Origin: Rhipicephalus microplus
Lineage: Eukaryota > Arthropoda > Arachnida > Ixodida > Ixodidae
Direction: 5' to 3'
NCBI RefSeq assembly: GCF_043290135.1
Contig: NC_134707.1
Span: 134,355,319 to 134,419,318 of the forward strand
DNA: 64,000 nt
Below the pieces are notes generated by a model that ran no database searches, was not told the DNA's origin, and worked only from the letters and a program-made list of their open reading frames with translations. The position numbers and the translations under genes were made by a program. Each line of letters opens with the position of its first letter. Within the stretch, counting starts at the first letter, position 1. Positions 9,901 through 20,402 of the stretch are shown here, piece after piece.

Positions 9901-10000
9901 ATTCCCCTCACCCCTGTCCCCAGCACAGGGTAGCCAGCCGATCGAAGAACTGGCTGACCTCCCTGTCTTTCCACTTTAACTTTCTTCCTCCTCCTCCTAT
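9901..10000 (+). repeat. LINE 3'-terminal 100 bp, first copy
   Basis: The last 100 bp of the I-group LINE. It matches 10402-10501 at 99 of 100 positions; the difference is g at 9929 against a. Confidence 0.95.
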
Positions 10001-10401
10001 TTATAATCACTTGGCAGTCATCCGGCAGTCTCAGGCTATCATTCCAGCTTTACCAAGCTAGTCGCGTGCGATCACTTGTATATACGATTGATGCAAGGAA
10101 TGCAGGAGTGACACTTATTCTTTTATTTTATCGGTATAGAGTTACATCAGTGGTGATATTTTTCTTTTATATTTCAAGGCACTCGCACGATGAGCTGTAC
10201 ACTTCCGTGTGGCTTCTGTTGTTTGTAAACTACGAGTTTCACACGAATACAACAAGTTGTGCTTTCCTGACAGACTTGCTTTATTGATTACTTTACTCTG
10301 AACCCAAATAAAGATTTTTTTAGCATTGACGTACTGGGTAAACATACGCGCTTTTGGTTTCGCACAGCACTAACAGCACTCATTAATTAAACAAGGCATA
10401 T

Positions 10402-10501
10402 ATTCCCCTCACCCCTGTCCCCAGCACAGAGTAGCCAGCCGATCGAAGAACTGGCTGACCTCCCTGTCTTTCCACTTTAACTTTCTTCCTCCTCCTCCTA
10501 T
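10402..10501 (+). mobile_element. Isolated 100-bp copy of the I-group LINE 3' end
   Basis: Identical to 9901-10000 except for one base. The unrelated DNA between 10009 and 10401 shows it is a separate insertion or duplication. It may be an extreme 5'-truncated LINE insertion. No clean target duplication was seen. Confidence 0.85.
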
Positions 10502-10593
10502 CCTGCCTGACAGACTGCAGTTACTTTTTTGAACAATCTAGGAAACGTGGTACCCACTGCACAATGTATATGCGTGAAAGCACGATAATATAT

Positions 10594-11110
10594 ACTTGCT
10601 CAAGTTTCACGTGCTGCAATCAACATGTAATTATCGGACACGCAATAGTGAGGGTCTGACAATAAATTTCGACATACTGAAGTTGTTTACCGTGAATCCA
10701 AACTTGAGAACTCGGATGCTTTTTGCATTTTCCTGCCATTTAAATGCTGTCATCATGGCCCGAAGTCGAACCCACGCTCTTGAGCATAGTCACGCGACAC
10801 CCAATGGCGAAGTTACCACGGCAAGTGAAAGTAAAAAAGGAAATGGGAGACAAAGTGTCACCGACCGTTTATTTGCGATATTGGCCTGCAATCACCAGAG
10901 ACGTTACACTGCATCATAATTGCGCATTTCTGAAAAATGAACCGATGACTTATGTCAAATAGGCCCAAATTTTCAATTGCATGCATTTTGAGGTATGCGC
11001 ATACCAGCACTGAGAGATAGGACGGAATTATGCACGCCCGCAGTATCTCTGTCTTGTCCACATGATTCTGATTTGCCGTGCGAAACTCAACACAATACGT
11101 ATTTGTAGTG
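10594..11110 (-). repeat. Composite repeat C, copy 1 (sequence block plus diverged SINE)
   Basis: On the minus strand 11110-10830 reads a block with gttgagttt, cgtgcataattcc and tcagtgctgg. Then comes a tRNA-like head (gccgtggta...gggttcgacttc) at about 10830-10755, and a SINE body with aatgcaaaaagcatccg and ggtaaacaacttcagtatgtcgaaat. The same order occurs on the plus strand at 27212-27700. The parts may be one family, or a SINE inserted before the block spread. Confidence 0.65.
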
Positions 11111-11948
11111 ATGGCTGAGCACCGCAGCTGAGTACCATTACCCGCACTTTTCTTTGTGAAAACAGCATTACAAATTCAAATTATTAGTAACCACTACCGC
11201 CACAGTGCCAACCACACAATTGTGGCTGAATAATCGCATCTTGACACGCCAGATAAATAGCAAGACATATCCGTAGCAGAGATGTATGTCGGCACACCAT
11301 GCTAAAATATGGTAGCACTTGTAGTATGAGTAGCATACATTTCCATAATTCGTTCAAAAAAGATTCGCTGATGTCGGTCACGAAAGAACGCCGTCTGGCA
11401 CAAGGCCATCTTTGATGTCTTCGTGCAATGACTGCGCTGTTAGCTATTACGTATACGCAACTAAGACGGCCGTTACCACATCAAAAACATTGTCATTTAA
11501 AGGCTGGCATTGTACTGCATTCATTGCTCATCGTCATACTTGTGGTTAGCCCGTAATAGAATGTCAACAACCGTTAACTCCAAACAACTTCATCGTAACG
11601 CCAAACAACCATCTGGCCCGCATGCTGCCAGAGCAAGAATAAAAAATGGAATCGAAGTATGGCCGTCGAGATGGCAAACTCACAAGCAAACATTGAAGAG
11701 AATTTTTTTCTGTGGCAGCGGTCGAGAAATGTGGCAACCTCCAAAAAGTTAGAGATGTATACTAGGTGTGAGGTCATCGTTTTGTGCGGAACCTAGTAAT
11801 CTCTAGTACTTATCCTAATCGTTATTCTGAAGCTGTTCATTAACTTCTGTTTGTCTAAGGAGTAGACACAACATAATTTTGGATACGTATCTTGTGATGT
11901 CGCCACAAAACAAAGTTGATTAAAGAATAATTTTCTCTTGTGCAACTG
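11111..11948. other. AT-rich stretch with no recognised feature
   Basis: No frame longer than about 80 codons with recognisable content, and no repeat match to the rest of the window. Confidence 0.6.
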
Positions 11949-11989
11949 TCATCATCATCATCATCATCACCACCACCACCACAAGCACC

Positions 11990-12023
<34 letters not shown>
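11949..12023 (+). repeat. CAT/CAC trinucleotide repeat at RTE 3' end
   Basis: A 75-bp run of cat and cac triplets, interrupted once by aag. On the minus strand it is the (ATG/GTG)n tail of the RTE LINE that follows. The shorter equivalent for the intact RTE is at 56334-56351. The polyhistidine frame it creates is not a gene. Confidence 0.9.
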
Positions 12024-12025
<2 letters not shown>

Positions 12026-15000
12026 CTGACCACACCCACTGCAGGGCAAATGCCTCTCTCAGAATCCGCCAATCAACCCGGTCTTGCGCTTTCCATTGCC
12101 ACGTTATACCCGCAATGTTTTTATCCTAATCGGCAACCTAACTCTCTGTCTGCCCTTCGTGTGGTTGCCTTCTCTGGGAACCCAGTCAGTTACCCTTAAC
12201 GACCACCAGCTATTTTACCTACTTCCTACGTTTCCGGCCTATGCCCATTTATTTTTCTTGATTTCGACTATGATGTCCTTAACCGCGGTTTCTTCCCTGA
12301 CCCACTCTGCTCTCTTCTTGTCCCTGAAGGTTACACCTATGATTTTCCTTTCCATCGTTCGCTGCATCGCCCTCAATTCAAGCTTAACCCTCTTTGCAAG
12401 CCGCCAGTTTTCTGCTTTGTAGCTAAGTACTGGCAAGATGCAGCTGTTATCTACCATTCTCTTGAGAGATAGAGGCAATCTACAAGTCCTAAAAGTGCTC
12501 CGCCCCCTTCTTATTCTTCTAGTTTAATCTTGTGGTTCGGGTCCGCGATTGGAACCTGTTCTAAGTAGACATATTCCTAGACAACTTCCAGCGCCTCTCC
12601 ACGCATGACAGAGTGTCGTTTTCTGCCGGGATTGGTGAACATTACTTTAGTTTTGTGCATATCAATTTTCAGACTTACGTTTATGGTTTCCGTGTCTATT
12701 TCAGTACTCATGAATTGTAATTCGTCCCCGAGTTACTCATCAAGGCAATGTCATCAGTGAATCGCAAGTTACAAAGGCACTTTCCTTAAATCTAATTCCT
12801 AACTCTTCCCAGTGTATGGTCCTGAATACCTCCTGTAAACACGTGGTGAATAGCGTGGGAGAGATCATGTCTCCCTGCCTTCCACCCCTCAATATTGGTA
12901 TTCTTTAGCTTGCTTTATGGAGAACCATGGTGACCGTGGATCTTCTGTAGATTTCTTCCATTATGTTCATGTTGGGTTCTGCGATGCCCTGATTCCGTAG
13001 TGCCTGCATTACTGCTTATGTTTAGACTGAGTCAAAGGCCTTCTCATAATAATTAAAAGCTATGTATATGAGTTGGTTACATTCAGCGCTTTTCTCCATT
13101 ACCTGTTTGATACTTATGAATCTTGACTATTGTGGAGTAGACAGTATGAAGTCCTGCTTGATCATTTGGCTTGTTGAACTATATTATCATCTTAATTCAA
13201 TTAGCTATTATTTTTAATGGTTTGTGAAAAATGGAGAGTAAGCTGATCGGCCTCTAATTTTTCAAGTCCTTGATGTCTCCTTTCCTAAGAATTAAGATGA
13301 TGTTGGCATTCTTCCGAGATTCAGGTACCCTTCCCCTCAAGAGACACTTTGTAAATAATTCTTCTTGGTAGAAAGCGCAGCAACTTTTACACGGAACACA
13401 CAGCACAAGCGCTTAAATTTAACTTCAACACAAGAGCTTAAATTCAATAGTTGCTGCACTTCCTATAAAGATGGATTCGTACCAACTGGCCCGATACAAT
13501 TGTTTTTGTATATATGGTGGCTAATTTTCTAACACAATTTCTCCGCCATCTTTCAGGTGGTTCGTTGTTACTTCTTTCTCACCAGCGGCTTTGCCTCTTT
13601 GCATCATTTCTTCTAGGGTTTTACTTATTTTTCCTGTCATTACTGGTAGGATGCCCAATTCTCTCGGACGATTGTACGTTCTCCCAATACCAGCCTGGTT
13701 GTTCTGACTTCTGTACAGCTCTCTGTAGAACTCCTCCGCCATCTCGACTATATATCCTCTTCACATTGGTTATGGCATTGCTTTCCTTGTTTCTCAATGT
13801 ATACATCCAATTTATGCCTACGCACAAGCCTGCCTTCGAACCTTTAGGCTTTTGCCACTTTTTACAGCCTGCTCCATTCTTTCCATGTTATACCTCCTGA
13901 TGTCAGCTACTTTACGCCTCTTTATTAACTTCAAAAACTCTATGCCCTATTTTGTCGGTTGCATTTGACACTTTCCTTGATTGTCGTCTTTTAATTAAAT
14001 TTTCTGTTTCCTGACATAGTTTGCCAGCTTCCCGTCTAGTGACTGAACCTGCAACTTCAATTGCACACTTTTTGAAGGTACTAGTAATATTATCGGTCAT
14101 TGTGTCAACGGTAAAATCGGTTATCTCATTTAGTGCCTCGAATCAATTCTGAAGCAAAACTCCGAATTTCTGTATTTTGCCTCTCACCGCCAGTTCATCA
14201 TTTTGCTTCTTGCGTATCAGTTTTTGTAGTTGCTTTTTTAAAATCTAGGTGTATATCAGCTCTTACCATGCTATGGTCACTACATCTAACTTTGCCAACT
14301 ACATCTACATCCTGTACAATATCTGAGTGCGCATACAGAATGAAGTGAATCTCCTTTTTAGTTTTGCCATCAAGACTTCGCCACGTTCACTTACGGTTCG
14401 CCCGTTTCCTCAAGAGGGAATTCATAATCTGTAAATTATTTCGTTCTGCGAACCTACTAATAACTCACCTCCGGCATTTCGAAACCCGATGCCATATTCC
14501 CCCACTGCATGGTCTCCGGCCTGTTTCTTGCCCACTTTGACAATAAAGTCGCTTATAGGAATAGTTTACTATGTCTTTTAAAATGGCTCATTCTATGTCT
14601 TCATAAAAGCGTTCAACAAAATGATCCTCATGGCTCGATATAGGTGTGTAGGCCTGTGCCACCTTCATCTTGTGCTTTTGTGCAACTTAATTGTAATATT
14701 GCCACTCTCTCACTGATGCTATAGTATTCTTCTATGTTGCCAGCAATATTCTTGTGTATGAGAAACTTCACTCCAAGTTCTTTTCTGTCAGCTGATTTAC
14801 GATAGCATAGAACGTGTTCATTCTTCAGCACAGTATAAACCTCACGCGTCCTCCTAACTTCGCTGAGCCCGATCACATCTCATTTAACACCATCCAATTT
14901 TTCAAATATCAAAGCTAGACTAGCCTCACTAGATGGCGTTCTAGTGTTGGAAGTAGCCATATTCAGATTCCAATGGCGGGCTCTGCATACCCAGGGATTT

Positions 15001-15170
15001 TTAGCACCCTCTCTCGCGTCACAGGTTTGATCGCCGTCTTGAACAGTTGCTTCGCAGCTGCTGGCGACTGAGGGCCAAGAGTTAATCGCTTTGTTAATAG
15101 GAGGTTGTGGCCAGGTATTGCACTAGATTGGCCAATCTTGCTCTGTGCCACTGTGGTCCTCTACAATTCC
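12024..15170 (-). mobile_element. Decayed RTE-clade LINE
   Basis: Collinear on the minus strand with the intact RTE at 56338-59524. Frames in order from the 5' side are: 14963-15151 (GPQSPAAAKQL), 14628-14876 (endonuclease piece GLSEVRRTREVYTVL...SADRKELGVKFLIHKNIAGNIEEYYS), 13912-14100 (TCAIEV-like linker), 13521-13742 (GKAAGEKEVTTNHLKDGGEIVLEN) and 12239-12478 (LPLSLKRMVDNSCILPVLSY...MERKIIGVTFRDKKRAEW). Many frameshifts and stops show it is old. It lies between the two presumed halves of the gag gene of gypsy copy 1. Confidence 0.9.
13357..13512. repeat. ~155-bp insertion inside old RTE
   Basis: Compared with the intact RTE around 57710-57725, about 155 extra bases separate gtaaataattctt from ggtggctaattttc. 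The block has a 9-bp inverted pair, gcagcaact and agttgctgc, which suggests a small inverted-repeat element. Confidence 0.6.
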
Positions 15171-15269
15171 TTGTTGTATAAACTTCCGCGTCCTTTCTTG
15201 AGGTGTGAGTAAACAGATCCTTTGTTACCTTTGTGTGCACTGTTTTTTGATTATAGCCAACATTGTTAA

Positions 15270-15700
15270 TCTGTCACCAGACAGTGTGACAGTGTCACCA
15301 GACAACGTCACCAGACAGTGTGAATTTGCAAGAAATAGGCACAGCAAACGTAGCATGCAGCCTCCAGTTGAGCGCGTCACAGTATCCGTCTCTTTCAAAG
15401 TGAGCGCCGTCTCGCTGGCCGAGCGAAACCTAGGGTTTTCGTCATTCTGTTTTGCGAGGTTTGTTTCACCACTGGTATGTCTGCTTGACTTTATTGTCAT
15501 TTCATTGAATATTAGGCTCACCAGGACTCTTTTGTGTGATTATCAGACCCGTGTACCCCTTATCAGTCGAGAATCGGTGCACTTGTTATGCCTAGTCGCT
15601 TCGCTAACCTGCGGTCAGCCATCTTGATTCTGATGGAGAGAAACCGTTTTCCCGTGGCAAAATGGAGGAAATTTGTTTCATTTATAAGTGAACACTGACA
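15270..15700 (+). repeat. Dispersed repeat B, copy 1
   Basis: Homologous to 25440-25880 on the opposite strand, with shared words such as agaaata, agcatgca, cttatcagtcgagaatcg and ttgaat/ttcaat. Its left edge contains gtcaccagacagtgtga repeated with variation (15274-15323). A 140-codon frame (15205-15627) is partly conserved in the other copy, but it looks like no known protein. Confidence 0.7.
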
Positions 15701-15769
15701 CATGACTCTCTATGGACAGAGGGTCACTACGTTTTCTTAAGATTATATGCCGATATACTTAAGGTATTG

Positions 15770-16530
15770 AATGGCGTGCACTAGCGGTACAATTTGCGAG
15801 CCGGCGTCACAGAAATGATAGCAGGAGAGATAGCTTCGAGTTCACGTCACACTATCTTCGTCACGTGCTCCTCTGTCAACGGTGCCGCTAACAGAGGGGC
15901 CTCTTCGCAGGCCCGCGTTGCTATCGTGTTCGAAAGTCAGGAAAATTGAGGGACAATGCGTCGGCTTTTGGCGGTCTCAAAACGCTGGCACTCACGGACA
16001 ATGGCATCCACCGGGTCACAGACCTTGTAAATAAAAAGGTAAAATGCATCGTACGCTATCCCGTTAAAGATGTGCGCCAATTTTTTGGACTCCTCCATGA
16101 TGTCATCTGGTTTGCGATAAAGGGCGAAGACGCCTTGCATGTAAGACAGGTAGAATTAAATAGACGCTTGCGCACGAGAGGCCACCTCCTTATTGGCCAC
16201 TTTCTTTTGACCAGTCGATTGGCCGAAAAACACACGCATCTTTTCTTTGCACTAATCTCAGTTGAAAATTTCTGACTCGCGATTTTGTAACCACACTTTA
16301 GCTGTCTTTTTCAGGTAAAACCAGATGTTCACTAACATGAGCGTCTCGTGTCAGAGGTAATTCTTACTGATGCGTTCATATATTGGCAACCACTATTCAA
16401 TGTCGGCATTTTCTTTCCCACACAACGTGTCTTGGGTCTTTCAGTTGTGGTAGGACTACTTCGTCGTGGCGGTTGCGGCTGCAGGGGCCGAACGTTCTAC
16501 CATCGTGGGTTGCGCCAAGCGTAGGCTGCT
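15770..16530 (-). pseudogene. Ty3/gypsy gag N-terminal and central part
   Basis: Read on the minus strand with frame changes, the segment gives MVERSAPAAATATTK at 16503, then WLPIYERISKNYL, LMLVNIWFYLKKTAKVWLQNRESEI and CKEKMRVFFGQ. It continues with MQGVFALYRKPDDIMEESKKLAHIFNGIA (16140 onward) and AIVRECQRFETAKSRRIVPQFS. This is the capsid-like domain of tick Ty3/gypsy gag. The matrix/capsid coding is intact in content but has at least two stops. The zinc-knuckle end of what is probably the same gag is at 7120-7356, so about 8.4 kb of later insertions separate the halves. Confidence 0.8.
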
Positions 16531-16730
16531 ACGGAGCTCTATTATAGTGTGTCGCTACCCAGCACCTTCCACCAAAATGTCATGGGATCGAGAATAGCCG
16601 AAATAAATCAAGAAAAAAGAAATATATTCACATTGTCCACGGGGAATCACCCTTGTTTAGCACTGGTACAATTCTCGCCATCTTCCAGTCATTAGGAATG
16701 ATAGCTCTCATCAATGACTTGTTAAATATT
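16531..16730 (-). other. Possible gypsy leader upstream of gag
   Basis: The minus strand reads catgacattttggtggaagg and then gtgctgggtagcgac before the gag start. This resembles the region after the 5' LTR of tick gypsy elements. No LTR was recognised; the neighbouring DNA element starts at 16732. Confidence 0.4.
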
Positions 16731-16977
16731 ACCCTATTGAAAAAACGTCCACCATAGGAATGGTGGAATCCACCATCCACCATTTTAGTGGATTATGGCG
16801 GTGGAAATGGTGACACATGGTGTATGGTGGCGTATGGTGAAGCGGATGGTGGATGGCGTGCTCCAGCAGGTAATGCTGGAGCGCGAAGCAGCGTCAGAAT
16901 CACCGTGATGAGCTGCCGCTAAAGAAATAATAAAAACAATTGTACAAGAAAAAATGTATCAAGTGCCCGCAAAAGAA

Positions 16978-17062
16978 AGATGGGCCAGCATGGAATTGAA
17001 CCCAGCACCTCCGAATTTCGAACTGAGTGCACAAACCACTGCGCCACGCCGACAGATGCGAT
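16978..17062 (-). other. tRNA-like sequence (SINE head or tRNA pseudogene)
   Basis: The minus strand contains an A-box-like tggcgcagtgg and a B-box-like gggttcaattcc about 50 bp apart, the spacing of Pol III boxes in a tRNA. The T-stem and anticodon stem do not pair well, so it is probably a tRNA-derived SINE head and not an active tRNA gene. Confidence 0.55.
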
Positions 17063-18419
17063 GCGGGTGGTAAAAATGTAGTCAACTCACAAAATCGCTG
17101 TTCAAATTCAACTCTGTTTGTCGTTTACTTGGGAGGGACGGAATCTGCACCCGCTACTACAATTAGCACATTTTATAAACATGAACAACTGCTGCCTGTA
17201 ACGATTGCCACTGCGAAAATGGCAACAGCGCTATGTTTTTGTCACAATTTACAACCGCAAGAAAAAAAACACAACTCAATGGACTGAGGAGCATGTAGAG
17301 TTTATCGGTGGTTACTGCCAAGTTCATTATCCATTTCTCGCTCCTTCCAAAGGGCGACATTAATTCAGGATTTATGGCGCTTCTATGCTCATTCGATAGA
17401 TACGCCCACACCATTGATTTTGATGTTTTTCGCGCAACGCACACCACAGTCGTGCTAGCACACCACTGTAGCTCTGTCACTAGGAACAGCTTACTCAACG
17501 GCTTGTTCAAAACAAATGCAGTGCGCCAGAAACATTATACTATTATATTGGTTCAGTAAGCATACGAATTGACGTGTCTATGTTCTCGCATAAGAGCCAG
17601 CGAAGTACCGGCGAGTGTGGCTGGCGGCTGCCGTTGAGGCGAGGCGTACCTTTGGTTGAAGTGCTGCAAGCGCGTCGCATCGATGTTTGTCGCTTCTTGC
17701 GCGGACGCCGTACAGAATAAAAAGGCTTCATTTAGGGTAAATGATGCCGCAGCTGTGCTGTATTGTCATTTTTACTCGTCAAAATTGTGTATTCTGAAAC
17801 CCAGAAGCACCGATAACACTTGTACGGGCTCGGTCGGTATGAGTAACCTTTGGTGGAAATCATGGTGGAAGAACAGAAAGGTAAAAGTCAAGTTCGCTGG
17901 AGCTCATCTTGACGCATGTCGAAAGCGAAGGTTTATGCATATTCGCACGAACTTTGTTAGCCTAAAGGCAGGCTCAAACAATACAGTGTGCAAAAATTAC
18001 CATAGTTGCGTTTCTAACGTTGCGACATCAAGTGATCGCTGAGTTCTGCTCTAATATTGAAAGGGCAATCGCGAACTGGAGCCCATTCATTTGTCGACAA
18101 CTGCTCGCCGATGTAAAACATTCATTGTCCCGTTCGCAATGGCAACTCTAGTTTTCTAAACATCACAACAAAAAACACATCGCGGATGTCAAACTGATGT
18201 AAGTACGTGCGCGAAATGTTAACATATCATCGGCCGCATATTCTATGCTCCACAAAAATTGAAGCGTTGTTGACACCACAGGATTAAAACAAAACGTTCT
18301 AGAAAGCATAATCAGCAGCGTTGGTTTCCTTTGACCGTAAACATGTATCTCTGCGCATTCAAGAATGAAACACTAAAAATAAGTCATTTCACATACTGTC
18401 GTGCGCTTTTCATCATGCC

Positions 18420-18775
18420 ACCGTCATCCACCAAGCTTCAATCATGCCATCGTCATCCACCTTGCTCACCAAGCCTTCCACCAAACAGGTTTTACCTCAC
18501 CACCATGAGCTGGCATTTTCCACCGTCACCACCGTTGCCTCACCACCTCCACCACCATCTGCCACCATTTTTTGCACTCTAGCCGTCATTGCCGGCATTT
18601 TCCACCGTCACCACCATTGGCTCACCACCAGCACTACCATCTGCCACCATTTATTCCACTCTCGCCGCCATCAGACATTATGCCCACTACAGTTTCCACC
18701 ATATCCACTAATATTTCCACCATATCCACTATTCTTTCCACCATATCCACTAACGATTCCAGCATCCACCAACCC
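18420..18775 (+). repeat. CCACCAT / CCATATCCAC minisatellite
   Basis: Degenerate tandem words of catccacc, caccaccat and, at 18700-18755, three near-identical units of about 24 bp with ttccaccatatccacta. It forms the right arm of the candidate foldback element. Confidence 0.8.
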
Positions 18776-18929
18776 AAGATTTTCAATAGGGAACTACTAA
18801 ATATAGAGCGAGCATCTCAGCATATCGGTGAAGGAAAAGACTAGGTATAATGTCCGCGCCTGGCGATCCTTTTGTCTTAAGGTTCAGTAACATTGATATA
18901 ACACCGGAGAAAGAAGATTTGTTTTGGCA

Positions 18930-19690
18930 TTACTGACATGAATCTGGTGTAAGGGTTCAGTAGGGTTGGAAAAGACACCGTAAAAATAGGCATTGAACTT
19001 TTCAGCAATGTCTTGTTTATCAACGATTACAACTCAATTCTGTACAATGCGGTCGATCGACTTCTTACTTTTCAAATGAAATTGCCAGAATTTTTGTGGT
19101 GAACCAAAAATGAAACTAAGCAGCGTGTGATTAAAGTAGTGCTGCTTCGTGCTACTGATAGCTTGGTTTAGGATTTGTCGACTATGTTGTACTGTGCTCT
19201 TGCTGGCGCATTGTATTTTAAGTCTTTTAATTTTTCTTTTTAGCTGTAGTATACGTATTGTAAAAAAGGGTTTTTTACGGTGTGTTTTCTTAATTTAGTT
19301 TGAAGCAAAGTTGTTAAGACAGTATCTGCACAAACGTTTAAACTGTTCCCAAAGATGAGTAGCATCTGTGCCTTGAAAGCTACCAATGCGCAAGTCAAGA
19401 AAGTCATGGACACTTTCGTCTTTTGCCCGTGAAAAGTCTTTCGTCATTATTGAAACAATAGGCTGGGTTTTGCACGCCCCAAGAAAAAAACAACAAAACA
19501 AACATCACTTCATGATTGCATAGACTAGGCTGCGCAGACACAGAATAAATTTTAATACAACGGTTGATAAAAATAAGGTCCAGCGTCGAAGCACAGTTGC
19601 CTTGTGTGCGGGTAGGCTGATCAACTACTTGGTGGACGTCAGCCATAAGCATTATAACAATCAGGTATGTGACATGTGAGCTCAATTCAT
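18930..19690 (-). pseudogene. CR1/jockey-like LINE endonuclease end and linker
   Basis: The frame at 19404-19685 reads HQVVDQPTRTQGNCASTLDLIFINRCIKIYSVSAQPSLCNHEVMFVLL, the last part of an APE-type endonuclease. The terminal SDH motif is changed to CNH. The next frame (19295-19501) reads DESVHDFLDLRIGSFQGTDATHLWEQFKRLC, the linker before RT. The weaker upstream-coordinate sequence continues to about 18930. RT itself is missing. Confidence 0.8.
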
Positions 19691-19984
19691 GGTTAAGAAA
19701 CGGCTGATTTCAGTCCAGAAGTAAACTATAAAATTAATAACCACGAATGTAAATATATATTGCAATAATACGCAAAATATTCAATGTAACTACAAGCAAT
19801 ATGCTTTTGAGCTTGTATTCCAGACTGCCATATTAACCTCAGGTGAACAAATTTGAATTTTAGAAGTTAGCCTATGAAATTTTATTTACCAGATTAAAAT
19901 TGTACCAGAATAAAATGGTATTACTACAGACTTCTTTTTCATCGCCTAAATGAAGCATTCCTCTTGTTCGTCACAGTTCGTAAA

Positions 19985-20170
19985 AATATGATTATGAGAG
20001 ACGCTGTAGTGGAGGACTGTGGAAATTTCGACTACCTAATGTGCTTTAACCCGCATCGTAAATCTGAGCGCATGGGTCTACACAATTTTCGCCTCCTTCT
20101 GAAATACCGCCGCAAGAGCCGGGTTTTGATCCAGTGACCTGCGGGTCAGCAGCCGAGTACCTTACCCACT
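19985..20170 (-). mobile_element. Ruka-type SINE, diverged
   Basis: The minus strand reads ccgcggtggtctagtgggtaaggtactcgg at its head and ends in gtctctcataatcat. The body is shortened and mutated. Its head directly abuts the minisatellite at 20171. Confidence 0.85.
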
Positions 20171-20402
20171 AGACCACCGCGGCGGTGCGCCGCCCCTGCA
20201 TGCATCCGCTCGTGCGTCTGTGCATGCGTCCATCTCTCCGCCCATCCATAGTGGTGCCCATTCATAGGTCGGCCTGTCTCTGCGCCCGCCTGCTTGTGTG
20301 TTTGTCCATCTGTCTGTCCATCCGCTTCTATCACACTAGAGCACGCATCAGATGGAAGACCGCCTCGCCCCACTCATCATCATTCAGTCCGTGGATATGC
20401 TG
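20171..20402 (+). repeat. CGTC-type minisatellite, relative of the 3160-4141 element
   Basis: A tract of gtccatc/ctgtctgtcc words is followed by cgccccactcatcatcattcagtccgtggatatgctgg. The end sequence matches 35065-35112 and the reverse of 3160-3200. The minisatellite strand is flipped relative to that end when compared with the other two copies. Confidence 0.7.

Larger units (their letters stand above)
7590..9996 (+). mobile_element. 5'-truncated I-group LINE with RNase H
   Basis: The insertion is flanked by ctatttataatc at 7578-7589 and 9997-10008. It contains RT, RNase H and a C-terminal zinc motif in order, then a 3' UTR that ends in a pyrimidine tract (cttcctcctcctcc). The presence of RNase H after RT places it among I-group non-LTR elements. 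The endonuclease half is absent. Confidence 0.88.
16732..18791. mobile_element. Candidate foldback-like DNA element with minisatellite arms
   Basis: Both ends carry the 12-bp inverted repeat ccctattgaaaa (16732-16743 and, reversed, 18780-18791). Immediately inside the left end is an atggtgg-rich tract (to about 16860). Inside the right end is a much longer ccaccat/ccatatccac tract (about 18410-18775). The arms are therefore complementary and point inward. The 8 bp outside each end are aaatatta and aactacta, 6 of 8 identical, compatible with an old 8-bp target duplication. No transposase was seen inside. Long frames within the arms are low-complexity shadows. Confidence 0.6.

Noticed and set aside
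11938..12129. Polyhistidine frame
   Set aside because: It is a translation of the CAT/CAC microsatellite tail of the RTE LINE.
16978..17062. Functional tRNA gene
   Set aside because: The boxes are present, but the T-stem and anticodon stem pair poorly. It is better explained as a tRNA-derived SINE head or pseudogene.
18410..18790. CRISPR-like array of ccaccat units
   Set aside because: Units are degenerate and directly adjacent without unique spacers, in an animal genome. This is a minisatellite.
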